DNA of 58,364 nucleotides, from contig CAZRBG010000037.1 in assembly GCA_964598225.1 (NCBI GenBank), positions 1-58,364 of the forward strand. Reading direction: 5' to 3'. This document shows positions 50,384 through 58,364 of this stretch, one piece after another. This DNA is from SG8-4 sp964598225. GTDB lineage: Bacteria > Planctomycetota > Phycisphaerae > Sedimentisphaerales > Anaerobacaceae. Under the pieces are notes generated by a model. The model did no database searches, was not told where the DNA came from, and saw nothing but the letters and a program-made list of their open reading frames with translations. Numbering within the stretch: position 1 is the stretch's first letter; every line of letters begins with the position of its first letter. A program made the position numbers and the translations under genes.

Positions 50384-51973
50384 ATGACGACCGAAGTTGA
50401 CATATTACAGCAAGCCCTGGCCTGTCAGCAGTCCGGAGATATCAGCCAAGCTGAGGATTGCTATCGGCGAATTTTGGCCCGCGAAGCGGAATATCCCGGG
50501 ATTCTTCATTTGGCTTACAACAATATGGCGATGATCCTCGAGAGTCGGGGCAGATGCTCTCAGGCTGTCGAATATTATCGAAGGGCCGCCCGGCTGGCGC
50601 CGAATTGCGCGGAGATTCATTTCAATCTGGCTAATGCCCTGCGATCACAAAGTCTGCTCGATGAAGCGATTATCAGTTATAAGCAGGCGTTAAAAATAAG
50701 GCCGGAGTACGCCGAAGCTCATAATAATCTGGCTATAACGCTAAGAGAACAAGGGAAATTCGAGCGGGCCGCAGATTGTTATGAAACAGCAATACGTTAC
50801 AATCCCGGCTGTGCTGCTTTTCACAGCAATCTTGCGAGCCTCCTTCAGCGTCAGGGCCGAATCGACGAAGCTGTCCGCCACTGCGAGCGAACTGTCAGCC
50901 TCAATCCTGATAGTCCTGACGCTCACTATAATCTCGGCAGCGCCCTCAGGGACGCGGGCAGGTGCGATGAGGCGATAGTTCAGAATGACCTGGCGATTCG
51001 GCTGAGGCCGGAATATGCCGAAGCGCACTGGAATCAGGCGGTAGCCTGCCTCCTAAAAGGAGCCTTCAGGAAAGGCTGGAGAGAATTCGAATGGCGGCGA
51101 AAAACAAACTGGCGCGTCTCCTCGTATCCTCACAAACACCAAAAACCTCGCTGGGACGGCAAATCATTTGCCGGCAAGAGGTTACTCGTTCATTGTGAGC
51201 AGGGCATAGGAGACTGCATCCAGTTTGTCAGGTACCTGCCGCTGGTCAAGGCGCGTGGTGGGACTATAGTGTTCGAGGCGTGGAAGTCGCTGCACGGCCT
51301 TTTGAAAGATTTCGACGGCATAGACGAATTAGTGGAGCTGTCATTTGATGCCGAGAGCCGCGCGCAATTTGACTATCATGTATCTATTTTGGATCTGCCG
51401 GCAATATTTGCAACCACCGAACAAACAATCCCGGATTGTGTGCCCTATATTCATGCAGATCCGATAACATCTGCAAAATGGAGGCAGGAGCCTGGCGGCC
51501 CGGCCCCCAAAGTCGGAATTGTCTGGGCGGGATCGGCCAGGCACATTAACGATCACAACCGCTCTTGCCGGCTCGATTCTTTTGAGCCGTTGACTCGAAT
51601 TCAGGGCGTTCGATTATACGGCTTACAAAAAGGCGAACCGGCACAACAAGCTAAGGAGTTCCCGTTAACGAATCTTGGCGATTGTTTCGAGGATTTCACA
51701 GACACTGCGGGCGCGATCAATAACCTCGACCTTATTATTTCCGTGGATACTGCCGTTCTGCACCTGGCCGGGGCGATGGGTAAGCCCGTCTGGGCTTTAT
51801 TGGCTTATGCTCCCGACTGGCGATGGATGCTCAATCGCGAGGATAGTCCCTGGTATCCGACTATGCGGCTGTTCAGGCAAAGGAAATGGCGTGACTGGGA
51901 TTCGCTCATGCGAACCGTGGCGCAGGAGCTAAGAGTGTTTATAGACATGCGAAAGCAGGTTATTATCGGATGA
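50384..51973 (+). CDS. TPR + GT9-like glycosyltransferase
   Basis: A 529-residue protein. About six TPRs (residues 5-215) with the EAHNNLA/EIHFNLA signatures are followed by a GT-B domain of the heptosyltransferase (GT9)-like kind often fused to TPRs. Its marks are LLVHCEQGIGDCIQFVRYLP, VGIVWAGSARHINDHNRSC, LYGLQKGEPAQQ and ISVDTAVLHLAGAMGKPVW. The TPRs likely bind a protein acceptor. The start at 50384 is taken as the TPR region starts there with AGGGG just upstream; an ATG at 50336 is possible. Overlap with the next gene is 4 bases (ATGA). By position it may glycosylate flagellin. Confidence 0.87.
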   Translation: MTTEVDILQQALACQQSGDISQAEDCYRRILAREAEYPGILHLAYNNMAMILESRGRCSQAVEYYRRAARLAPNCAEIHFNLANALRSQSLLDEAIISYKQALKIRPEYAEAHNNLAITLREQGKFERAADCYETAIRYNPGCAAFHSNLASLLQRQGRIDEAVRHCERTVSLNPDSPDAHYNLGSALRDAGRCDEAIVQNDLAIRLRPEYAEAHWNQAVACLLKGAFRKGWREFEWRRKTNWRVSSYPHKHQKPRWDGKSFAGKRLLVHCEQGIGDCIQFVRYLPLVKARGGTIVFEAWKSLHGLLKDFDGIDELVELSFDAESRAQFDYHVSILDLPAIFATTEQTIPDCVPYIHADPITSAKWRQEPGGPAPKVGIVWAGSARHINDHNRSCRLDSFEPLTRIQGVRLYGLQKGEPAQQAKEFPLTNLGDCFEDFTDTAGAINNLDLIISVDTAVLHLAGAMGKPVWALLAYAPDWRWMLNREDSPWYPTMRLFRQRKWRDWDSLMRTVAQELRVFIDMRKQVIIG

Positions 51974-54432
51974 TTCCCGTTATCATACCAAGTTACAGCA
52001 AGCCCGAGCAACTCGACAAGTGCATTAAGCATCTCAGGGAACAGACCGTCGAGGTGGAGCTATTCGTGCGGGACAACAGTGTTGACAACGTCTATTTCAC
52101 CGCAGCGATTAACGAAGGAATATGCAGATATCTTGACAAAGACTGCGATTACATTCTGATTCTCAATCAAGATATGTATCTAAAATCAAATGCAGTGGAA
52201 GAAATGCTGAAATTTATGGAATTGCACCCGCAATGCGGCATCGGCACTCCGCTGCAGTTGCACCGAAGTGATCCCGATTTCGTGGTTTGCGGCGGTTGTC
52301 TCGATGCATTCCCGTTCGGCAAGCACCAACAGGGTCCAATAACAGATTTCACGGAAGATGCTCCACTTTTCTGGGCCAACGGAGCTTGCATGGTACTCCG
52401 TAAGCAAATGGTCCGTGAAATTGGTCTGTTCGACAGGAACCTGGTTTTTATCGGAAGTGACAGCGATTATTGTTTCACCGCTCGATCCCGGGGATGGCAA
52501 GTCTGGAGAATAGCAAATGCTCATGGGATTCACGAGCATGGGGCCTCAGGGGCAGTTGCAGAGACCGAAATAGATTCGATCAAAATCAATGACATGCTGT
52601 ACTTCGGCAGGAAATGGTTGACCGGCGGCCTGTACAGAGAAATGGCGGCCGAAGGCAAGAACTGTACTCCCGAAGCAATCGATACAGTCATGAACCAACT
52701 GGCCCGGGCTGCCGACGATCATAAAACAGCAGCCGTAAAGTCGGAAGGTGTCGATGTTTATAAGGAAGAGGCAATAGTGCTGGCAAGGGGGGGACGGCAC
52801 GAGGAGGCACTCGAAAAATGCAGGCAGGCTGGACAAATCTCGCCGGATGACCCGCAAACACATCACATAACGGGCTTCATACTGCAAACCAACGGGCGGC
52901 TTGAAGAAGCGAGTGAAAGTTACAGGCGAGCCGTTGAGTTGAAGCCGGATTTTGCCGAGGCTTACGACCATCTTGGTGTGGCGCTCAGCGAGCAGGGCCG
53001 ATGCGACGAAGCCGTCGAGAGCCACAGAAAAGCAATCCAACTGGCGCCGGATTATGCCGGGGCGTATAACAATCTTGCCATAGCTTTGGGATCTCAAAAC
53101 CGCTTCGATGAAGCGATCGAATACTATCAGCACGCCATAAGGTTGGCTCCGGATCTCGTTGATGCCCATTATAATCTGGCCAACATTCTGAGAGAACGGG
53201 GCAGGCACGAGGAAGCAATCGCCGGCTATCGCCGAGCAATTGAATTACGGGCGGACCATGCCGAGGCGTATAACAGCCTTGGGCGGGCATTGAAAGATTG
53301 TGGCAAAATTGACGAGGCGCTCGACAACTGTGAAAGGGCGGTAGCTCTGAATCCCGACCTTGCCGAGGCGCACAATAATCTGGGACTTCTTCTCAGGGCT
53401 CAGGGACGGTATGGAGAGGCAATCGAAAAGTTCGAGAAAGCCATCCAGCTAAGGCCGGATTACGCAAACGCGCACTGGAATTACTCCCTCGCTCTACTTT
53501 CATGTGGCAAGTTCGTTGAAGGATGGAACGAGTATCGCTGGCGCCGCAAAGCAGAGCTCGGGGCAATACTCGACTCTCAGCGGGAAAATCCCGGCAGTTG
53601 GGACGGCTCGCCGTTTGAAGGCAAACGATTGTTGGTTCGCTATGAGCAGGGGATGGGCGACAGTCTGCAATTCGTACGATACGTTCCAATGGTAGAGGCC
53701 CTGGGGGGGACTGTAATATTCGAGACGCTAAAGCCACTGATGGCGTTGTTTGAAGGATTCGAGGGCATTGACGAGCTTGTCGAAGTCTCGCGGGACGGCA
53801 GGCCGACCGTTGAATTTGATCTCGACGTCTTCATTCTGGATTTGCCCGGACTGTTCGGCACAACGGTCGATACGATTCCCGCGGAAGTGCCGTATCTGTT
53901 CGCCGACCGGGCAAAGGCCGATCTTTGGCGCCAAAGGCTCATTGGCGACGATTTCAAGGTCGGCATTGTCTGGGCCGGATCTCCCAAACATACTAATGAC
54001 TCCAGCCGCTCTTGCAAGCCGGCCGATTTCAAACCTTTAGGTGGGATCGAAGGCGTGCGACTATTCGGATTGCAAAAGGGCGCCGCCGCAGCCCAAGCCC
54101 CTGCACTACATGCCGGAATACCATTTACCAGTCTTGGCGGCGAAATTGACGATTTCACAGATACGGCCGGCATTATTGAAAACCTGGATTTGGTCGTTTC
54201 GGTCGATACCGCCGTGCTTCATCTGGCGGGGGCAATGGGTAAAAAAGTCTGGGCGCTGCTGCCTTTCGATGCCGACTGGCGATGGTTGAGAGAAAGAGAA
54301 GATACCCCCTGGTATCCGACTATGAAGCTTTTCAGGCAGCCAAAACCGGGTGACTGGCACGGCGTATTCGATTCAGTCACAGCCGAGTTAAGAAAGTACG
54401 CCGGCGCCGACAGGTTGTATGTCAATGGTTGA
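51970..54432 (+). CDS. GT2 + TPR + GT9-like three-domain glycosyltransferase
   Basis: An 820-residue fusion. Residues 1-225 form a GT2 glycosyltransferase (IPVIIPSYSKPEQLDKCI; ILNQDMYLK as the metal motif; ANGACMVLRKQMVREIGLFD; GSDSDYCFTARSRGW). Residues about 265-515 are seven TPRs. Residues about 540-820 are the GT9-like domain (LLVRYEQGMGDSLQFVRYVP; VGIVWAGSPKHTNDSSRSC; VSVDTAVLHLAGAMGKKVW). Two different catalytic folds around a protein-binding scaffold suggest sequential addition of two sugars to the same acceptor. It overlaps the previous gene by 4 bases and the next by 14. Confidence 0.9.
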   Translation: MIPVIIPSYSKPEQLDKCIKHLREQTVEVELFVRDNSVDNVYFTAAINEGICRYLDKDCDYILILNQDMYLKSNAVEEMLKFMELHPQCGIGTPLQLHRSDPDFVVCGGCLDAFPFGKHQQGPITDFTEDAPLFWANGACMVLRKQMVREIGLFDRNLVFIGSDSDYCFTARSRGWQVWRIANAHGIHEHGASGAVAETEIDSIKINDMLYFGRKWLTGGLYREMAAEGKNCTPEAIDTVMNQLARAADDHKTAAVKSEGVDVYKEEAIVLARGGRHEEALEKCRQAGQISPDDPQTHHITGFILQTNGRLEEASESYRRAVELKPDFAEAYDHLGVALSEQGRCDEAVESHRKAIQLAPDYAGAYNNLAIALGSQNRFDEAIEYYQHAIRLAPDLVDAHYNLANILRERGRHEEAIAGYRRAIELRADHAEAYNSLGRALKDCGKIDEALDNCERAVALNPDLAEAHNNLGLLLRAQGRYGEAIEKFEKAIQLRPDYANAHWNYSLALLSCGKFVEGWNEYRWRRKAELGAILDSQRENPGSWDGSPFEGKRLLVRYEQGMGDSLQFVRYVPMVEALGGTVIFETLKPLMALFEGFEGIDELVEVSRDGRPTVEFDLDVFILDLPGLFGTTVDTIPAEVPYLFADRAKADLWRQRLIGDDFKVGIVWAGSPKHTNDSSRSCKPADFKPLGGIEGVRLFGLQKGAAAAQAPALHAGIPFTSLGGEIDDFTDTAGIIENLDLVVSVDTAVLHLAGAMGKKVWALLPFDADWRWLREREDTPWYPTMKLFRQPKPGDWHGVFDSVTAELRKYAGADRLYVNG

Positions 54433-56128
54433 TGCCTCTGAAATAATTGATGCTGCTGTCCGGGACCAGCGGGCCGGTCGATATGCCGAGGCTGTCGCGA
54501 ATTACAGACAGTTGCTTCAAGTCGATCCCAACCAGGCTGAGGTTTACGTCAATATCGGAATCGCTCTGCGAGCGCTGGGCCGACGTAGAGAAGCTGTAGC
54601 CTGCTACAAAAAGGCAATACGAATAAAGCCCGAATTTGTCGAGGCGTATTACAATCTGGCTAATGTCCTCAAGGAAAAAGGCAGATCGACAGAGGCAATC
54701 GAAAATTACGGGCAGGCTGTCAGGCTCAGGCCGGATTTTCCGCAGGCATATTATAATCTGGCAAACGTGTTAAGAAGTTCCGGGCGATTGGAAGAGGCGG
54801 TCGAGAGTTACCGCCGGGCGATTGAGCTTAAAGGAGATTATGCCAACGCTTATGTCAACCTGGCGATGACCGTAAAAGACTTGGGTCGAACCGAAGAGGC
54901 GGCCGGCAATTACAAAAAGGCGATTTGTCTCAAGCCCGATTATTTCCAGGCCCATAATAATCTCGGCATCGCGCTCAAGGAACTCGGCCGTCTGGACGAG
55001 GCTATCGAAAGCTATGCCGAAGCTGTCCGCCTTCGTCCCGATTACGCTGAGGCCCACAATAATATGGGTATTGCATTGCATGCTCGCGGCAAGCACGACA
55101 AGGCCCTCGCAGCCTGTGAGCGCGCGATAGAGTTGAAACCCGATTATGCCCAGGCTCACTGGAACCGCTCGCTCATTCTATTGTTGAAGGGCAGATTCGA
55201 AGAAGGCTGGAGAGAATATCGCTGGAGGCGAGAGACCAATCTTGCGGCGTTTGCGTACCCGCACAAGCTCGACAAGCCCCTGTGGGACGGTAAGTCCTTC
55301 GTCGGAAAAAGGCTCCTGATACATTATGAGCAGGGCCTCGGCGACAATATGCAATTCATCAGATACCTTCCGATGGTTAAGAGACTTGGCGGAACTGTGG
55401 TTTTTGAGACGCCAAAGTCGATGTACAAGCTCCTGCAATCATTCGAAGGAATAGATGAACTGTTAACAGCATTACCGAAATCGCCGCCGGATGTTGAATT
55501 CGACGTCCATGCTTCACTGATGGACCTTCCAGGCATATTCGGCACGACATCGGAAACCATCCCTGCTGATGTGCCGTACATTCATGCTGATCCCGATAGG
55601 ATCGCACACTGGCGACAGCGAATTACCGGCGACGGCTTCAAGGTCGGTCTTGTCTGGGCAGGACGGCCGACAGGCCGCAACGAAGTGCTGAGCCTCCAAC
55701 ATCGTTCGTGTAGCTTGGAACATTTCACTCTTTTAGCGGATGTTCCCGGAGTTGGGCTGTATGGATTGCAGAAGGGCCCGGCGGCCGCACAGGTGGATAA
55801 ACTCCCCCGGCGAATCTTAGTCGAGAACCTTGGTGAGCAGTTTGTGGATTTCGCGGACACCGCTGCCGCAATTGCGAACCTGGATCTTGTGATTTCCATA
55901 GACACTTCCGTAGCTCATCTTGCCGGCGCGATGGGCAAGCCGGTCTGGATTCTGCTCAAGACCGACGCCGACTGGAGGTGGCTGCCGGATCGTGAGGACA
56001 GCCCATGGTATCCGACGATGAGGCTTTTTCGCCAGAGAAGGGCGGGTGACTGGGACGAAGTGATGAAACGTGTCGCTACCGAATTGAGTATGGTAGTCGC
56101 GCCGAAGGAGGAGCATACGTATGTCTGA
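54419..56128 (+). CDS. TPR + GT9-like glycosyltransferase
   Basis: A 569-residue protein with about seven TPRs (residues 5-250) then the GT9-like domain. Motifs: LLIHYEQGLGDNMQFIRYLP, VGLVWAGRPTGRNEVLS, LYGLQKGPAAAQ and ISIDTSVAHLAGAMGKPVWI, ending with WYPTMRLFRQ. In the loop after WAGRPTG the sequence differs from the paralogues and has an insertion before HRSCSLEHF, so the acceptor or donor may differ. The start at 54419 overlaps the previous gene by 14 bases; an ATG two codons later is possible. Confidence 0.88.
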   Translation: MSMVDASEIIDAAVRDQRAGRYAEAVANYRQLLQVDPNQAEVYVNIGIALRALGRRREAVACYKKAIRIKPEFVEAYYNLANVLKEKGRSTEAIENYGQAVRLRPDFPQAYYNLANVLRSSGRLEEAVESYRRAIELKGDYANAYVNLAMTVKDLGRTEEAAGNYKKAICLKPDYFQAHNNLGIALKELGRLDEAIESYAEAVRLRPDYAEAHNNMGIALHARGKHDKALAACERAIELKPDYAQAHWNRSLILLLKGRFEEGWREYRWRRETNLAAFAYPHKLDKPLWDGKSFVGKRLLIHYEQGLGDNMQFIRYLPMVKRLGGTVVFETPKSMYKLLQSFEGIDELLTALPKSPPDVEFDVHASLMDLPGIFGTTSETIPADVPYIHADPDRIAHWRQRITGDGFKVGLVWAGRPTGRNEVLSLQHRSCSLEHFTLLADVPGVGLYGLQKGPAAAQVDKLPRRILVENLGEQFVDFADTAAAIANLDLVISIDTSVAHLAGAMGKPVWILLKTDADWRWLPDREDSPWYPTMRLFRQRRAGDWDEVMKRVATELSMVVAPKEEHTYV

Positions 56129-58202
56129 AGTAACGGCAATGGTGGAAACAGCCGTGCGGCATCATCAAACAGGCCAGCTCGAGCAGGCGGATTTGATTTA
56201 CCGGCGGATCCTCAGCGAGCACCCCGATCATCCGGTTGCACTTCATTCATTAGGCGCTCTGGCCTATCAAAGAAGCCAGTTAAACACTGCGGCCGATCTT
56301 GTCGGCAGGGCGATTGAGGTTAATCCTCGAATCCCGCAGTTTCACAATACGCTCGGCGTCATATTTGAGGCTCAGGACAAACTCGAACAGGCCATAAAAA
56401 AATACCGACATGCAGTATCACTCAAACCGGACTACGCCGAAGCTTACAATAATATGGCAATCGCTTTGCAGTCGCTGGGCCATTACGATGAGGCGGTTGA
56501 AGTGTGCCGCAGGGTCACTTCGATCAATCCTGAGTTTGTCGAGGCTTACAACACGATGGGTTTTGCATTCCAGATGCTCGGTGAACTCGACCTCGCGAAA
56601 GAAGCTTACGAGAAAGCGGTCCGGCTCAATCCTGATTTTGCGGAGGCTTACAATCATCTCGGAGTGGTTCTCAGCAAGCTGAGCCGGTATGACGAAGCCA
56701 TTGATAGCTATCGGCAGGCCCTGATGATTAATCCGGAATATGCCGAAGTACACAACAATCTGAGCATCGCTCTGAAAGCCGTTGGAGAATTTGATGCTGC
56801 CGTTGAGAGCTGTCGGTGTGCGTTAAGACTCGATCCCGACTTTGCCGAAGCATATTTCAATCTGGCTAATGCTATGCGGGACAAGGGACGCAACGAAGAA
56901 GCGCTCGCAAACTACGAGCGCGCTCTGGGAATAAACCCGCATTATGCCGAGGCCTGCAACAATCGAGCCATACTGCTCAATGATCTGGGGCGTCGCGATG
57001 AAGCAATGAAAGATTGTGAGCGAGCGATCAGTCTCGATCAGAATTACGCCGATGCATATAACAATCGCGGCATTGTGTTAAGGAACAAGGGCCGACTCGC
57101 AGAGGCCGAGGCCAACTACCGCAGGGCCTTGCAGCTCGAACCACAATCTCCGGATGCACACTATAATCTGGGCAACGTCTTGAAGGAGCAGGGACGCTGC
57201 GACGAGGCGATCGAGAGCTACGATCGCGCTATACAGCTCAGGCCCGGCTACGCCCAGGCTCATTGGAATCGTTCACACGCCTTTCTCCTGAGCGGCGACC
57301 TGGCAAAGGGTTGGGAAGGCTACCAATGGCGGCAAGCGCCCGAACTGGAGATATTTACGTACCCGCATCGACATAAGCAACCGCGTTGGGACGGTTCGAA
57401 ATTCGCCGGCAAGCGGCTTCTGGTCCATTGTGAACAGGGCCTCGGTGACAGCATCCAGTTCATGCGATATCTGCCGATGGTTAAGACCCAAGGCGGCACG
57501 GTGATATTCGAAGCCTGGGAACCACTGCACGGTCTACTAAACGATTATGAGGGAATAGACGAGTTGGTGGAGTTATCGTTCGATAGGCAAACCGAGGTGG
57601 ATTTCGATCTTCAAATATCTTTGATGGACCTTCCCGCTGTTTTTGGCACAACCTTGGGGACAATCCCGGCCAATGTGCCGTACATCCATGCCGACCCTGA
57701 GAAGGCAGAGTTATGGTGCCGCAGGCTCGACAATGAGGCGTTAAAGGTCGGAATAGTTTGGGCCGGCTCACCTAACCACGGCAACGATCACAACCGCTCC
57801 TGTTCGCTCGATAGCTGCGTTCGGCTGGCGAAAGTCGAGGGCGTTAGGCTCTACAGTCTCCAAAAGGGCCCGGCGGCCGCGCAGGCGGAGGGTTATCGAA
57901 TAGATGTCCTCTCGCAGGATTTGCACGGTTTCTCCGACACCGCGGCCGTTCTCGAGAACCTGGACCTGGTAATTTCTGTGGATACTGCGCCGGCTCACTT
58001 AGCCGGAGCGATGGCCAGGCCGACCTGGATACTGCTTCCTTTCGCTCCCGACTGGCGCTGGATGCTGAATCGGACAGACAGCCCCTGGTACCCAACGATG
58101 CGCCTCTTTCGCCAACCCGGATGGAGCGACTGGAGCTCGGTTTTCCACCAAGTCACCGAAGAATTGCACACGCTTGCGCGCAAGCGAAATTCTAAATTCT
58201 AA
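56121..58202 (+). CDS. Long TPR + GT9-like glycosyltransferase
   Basis: A 693-residue protein with the longest TPR array in the operon, about eleven repeats (residues 5-395), then the GT9-like domain: LLVHCEQGLGDSIQFMRYLP, VGIVWAGSPNHGNDHNRSC, LYSLQKGPAAAQ, ISVDTAPAHLAGAMARPTWI, and WYPTMRLFRQ. There is a strong AAGGAGGAG site about 8 bases before the ATG, inside the end of the previous gene (8-base overlap). The domain is nearly the same as that of the 50384 protein (shared IFEAW, YPHxHKQPRWDG), so the two are recent paralogues. Confidence 0.9.
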   Translation: MSEVTAMVETAVRHHQTGQLEQADLIYRRILSEHPDHPVALHSLGALAYQRSQLNTAADLVGRAIEVNPRIPQFHNTLGVIFEAQDKLEQAIKKYRHAVSLKPDYAEAYNNMAIALQSLGHYDEAVEVCRRVTSINPEFVEAYNTMGFAFQMLGELDLAKEAYEKAVRLNPDFAEAYNHLGVVLSKLSRYDEAIDSYRQALMINPEYAEVHNNLSIALKAVGEFDAAVESCRCALRLDPDFAEAYFNLANAMRDKGRNEEALANYERALGINPHYAEACNNRAILLNDLGRRDEAMKDCERAISLDQNYADAYNNRGIVLRNKGRLAEAEANYRRALQLEPQSPDAHYNLGNVLKEQGRCDEAIESYDRAIQLRPGYAQAHWNRSHAFLLSGDLAKGWEGYQWRQAPELEIFTYPHRHKQPRWDGSKFAGKRLLVHCEQGLGDSIQFMRYLPMVKTQGGTVIFEAWEPLHGLLNDYEGIDELVELSFDRQTEVDFDLQISLMDLPAVFGTTLGTIPANVPYIHADPEKAELWCRRLDNEALKVGIVWAGSPNHGNDHNRSCSLDSCVRLAKVEGVRLYSLQKGPAAAQAEGYRIDVLSQDLHGFSDTAAVLENLDLVISVDTAPAHLAGAMARPTWILLPFAPDWRWMLNRTDSPWYPTMRLFRQPGWSDWSSVFHQVTEELHTLARKRNSKF

Positions 58203-58320
58203 ACAATATCTAATGTCCGAAATTCAAATGATCAAAACGGCGTGGCTTACCGTCTTTTTGAATTTCGTTCATTTGAATTCTGAATTTGTTTAGGATTTAG
58301 ATATTAGAGTTTAGGATCGT
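58203..58320. repeat. AT-rich inverted and dispersed repeat after the TPR-GT9 operon
   Basis: Starting at the stop of the last gene, this element contains AAATTCAAATGA at about 58219 and TCATTTGAATT at about 58269 as inverted arms around a GC-rich centre. The block at 58281-58316 matches 22695-22730 at 31 of 35 bases in the same orientation. It may also end transcription. No gene is seen from here to the window end. Confidence 0.55.
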
Positions 58321-58364
58321 GCACGAAATAACTTCCCGATTTCATGGGGATAGTTCCGTCGGAA

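Overview
The window looks like a chromosomal segment of a flagellated, polysaccharide-secreting bacterium, most likely a planctomycete of the Phycisphaerae/Sedimentisphaerales type. That assignment is an inference. It rests on the mix of a Tat-exported Gfo/Idh/MocA oxidoreductase, sulfotransferases inside an exopolysaccharide operon, many TPR-glycosyltransferase fusions and moderate GC. No rRNA, tRNA, CRISPR array, transposase or phage gene was seen.

Region 1 (107-24026, all minus strand) is one long Wzx/Wzy-type exopolysaccharide operon. In transcription order it encodes: Wza-like export protein; Wzc-like co-polymerase with a degenerate kinase domain; phosphoglycosyl transferase fused to a degenerate GGDEF-like domain; Gfo/Idh/MocA sugar oxidase; Wzx flippase; sulfotransferase; Wzy-like polymerase; GT2; GT4; second sulfotransferase; polysaccharide deacetylase; GT4; an alpha-toroid protein; AlgD-like nucleotide-sugar dehydrogenase; GT4; FemAB/GNAT-type acyltransferase; hexapeptide acetyltransferase; NodB-fold protein; second hexapeptide acetyltransferase; and a sugar aminotransferase. 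The content predicts an acidic, aminated, acylated and probably sulfated polymer. A strong sigma70-type promoter at 24485-24514 would give a leader of about 450 nt.

Region 2 (24850-26833) holds a TPR lipoprotein (plus strand) converging on a Tat-signal oxidoreductase (minus strand).

Region 3 (26945-38610, minus strand) is a compact sugar-nucleotide operon with many start/stop overlaps: hddC and hddA homologues, two atypical SDRs, an RmlC-like cupin, a B12-binding radical SAM enzyme, a TylF-like methyltransferase, a split transketolase, a stand-alone E1 alpha/beta thiamine enzyme pair, and a GDP-mannose-4,6-dehydratase-like enzyme. It looks like a pathway for an unusual branched or higher-carbon (heptose-derived) sugar.

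Region 4 (38625-49979, minus strand) runs upstream of region 3 with only 14 bases between them. It contains flagellin, the FliS chaperone, and three adjacent ORFs carrying five TPR + GT41 (O-GlcNAc-transferase/SPINDLY-like) modules. Region 5 (50384-58202, plus strand) diverges from flagellin and encodes four overlapping TPR + GT9-like glycosyltransferases, one with an extra GT2 domain. Regions 3-5 together look like a large, self-contained flagellin glycosylation island that makes its own unusual sugar donor. This is the most interesting system in the window.
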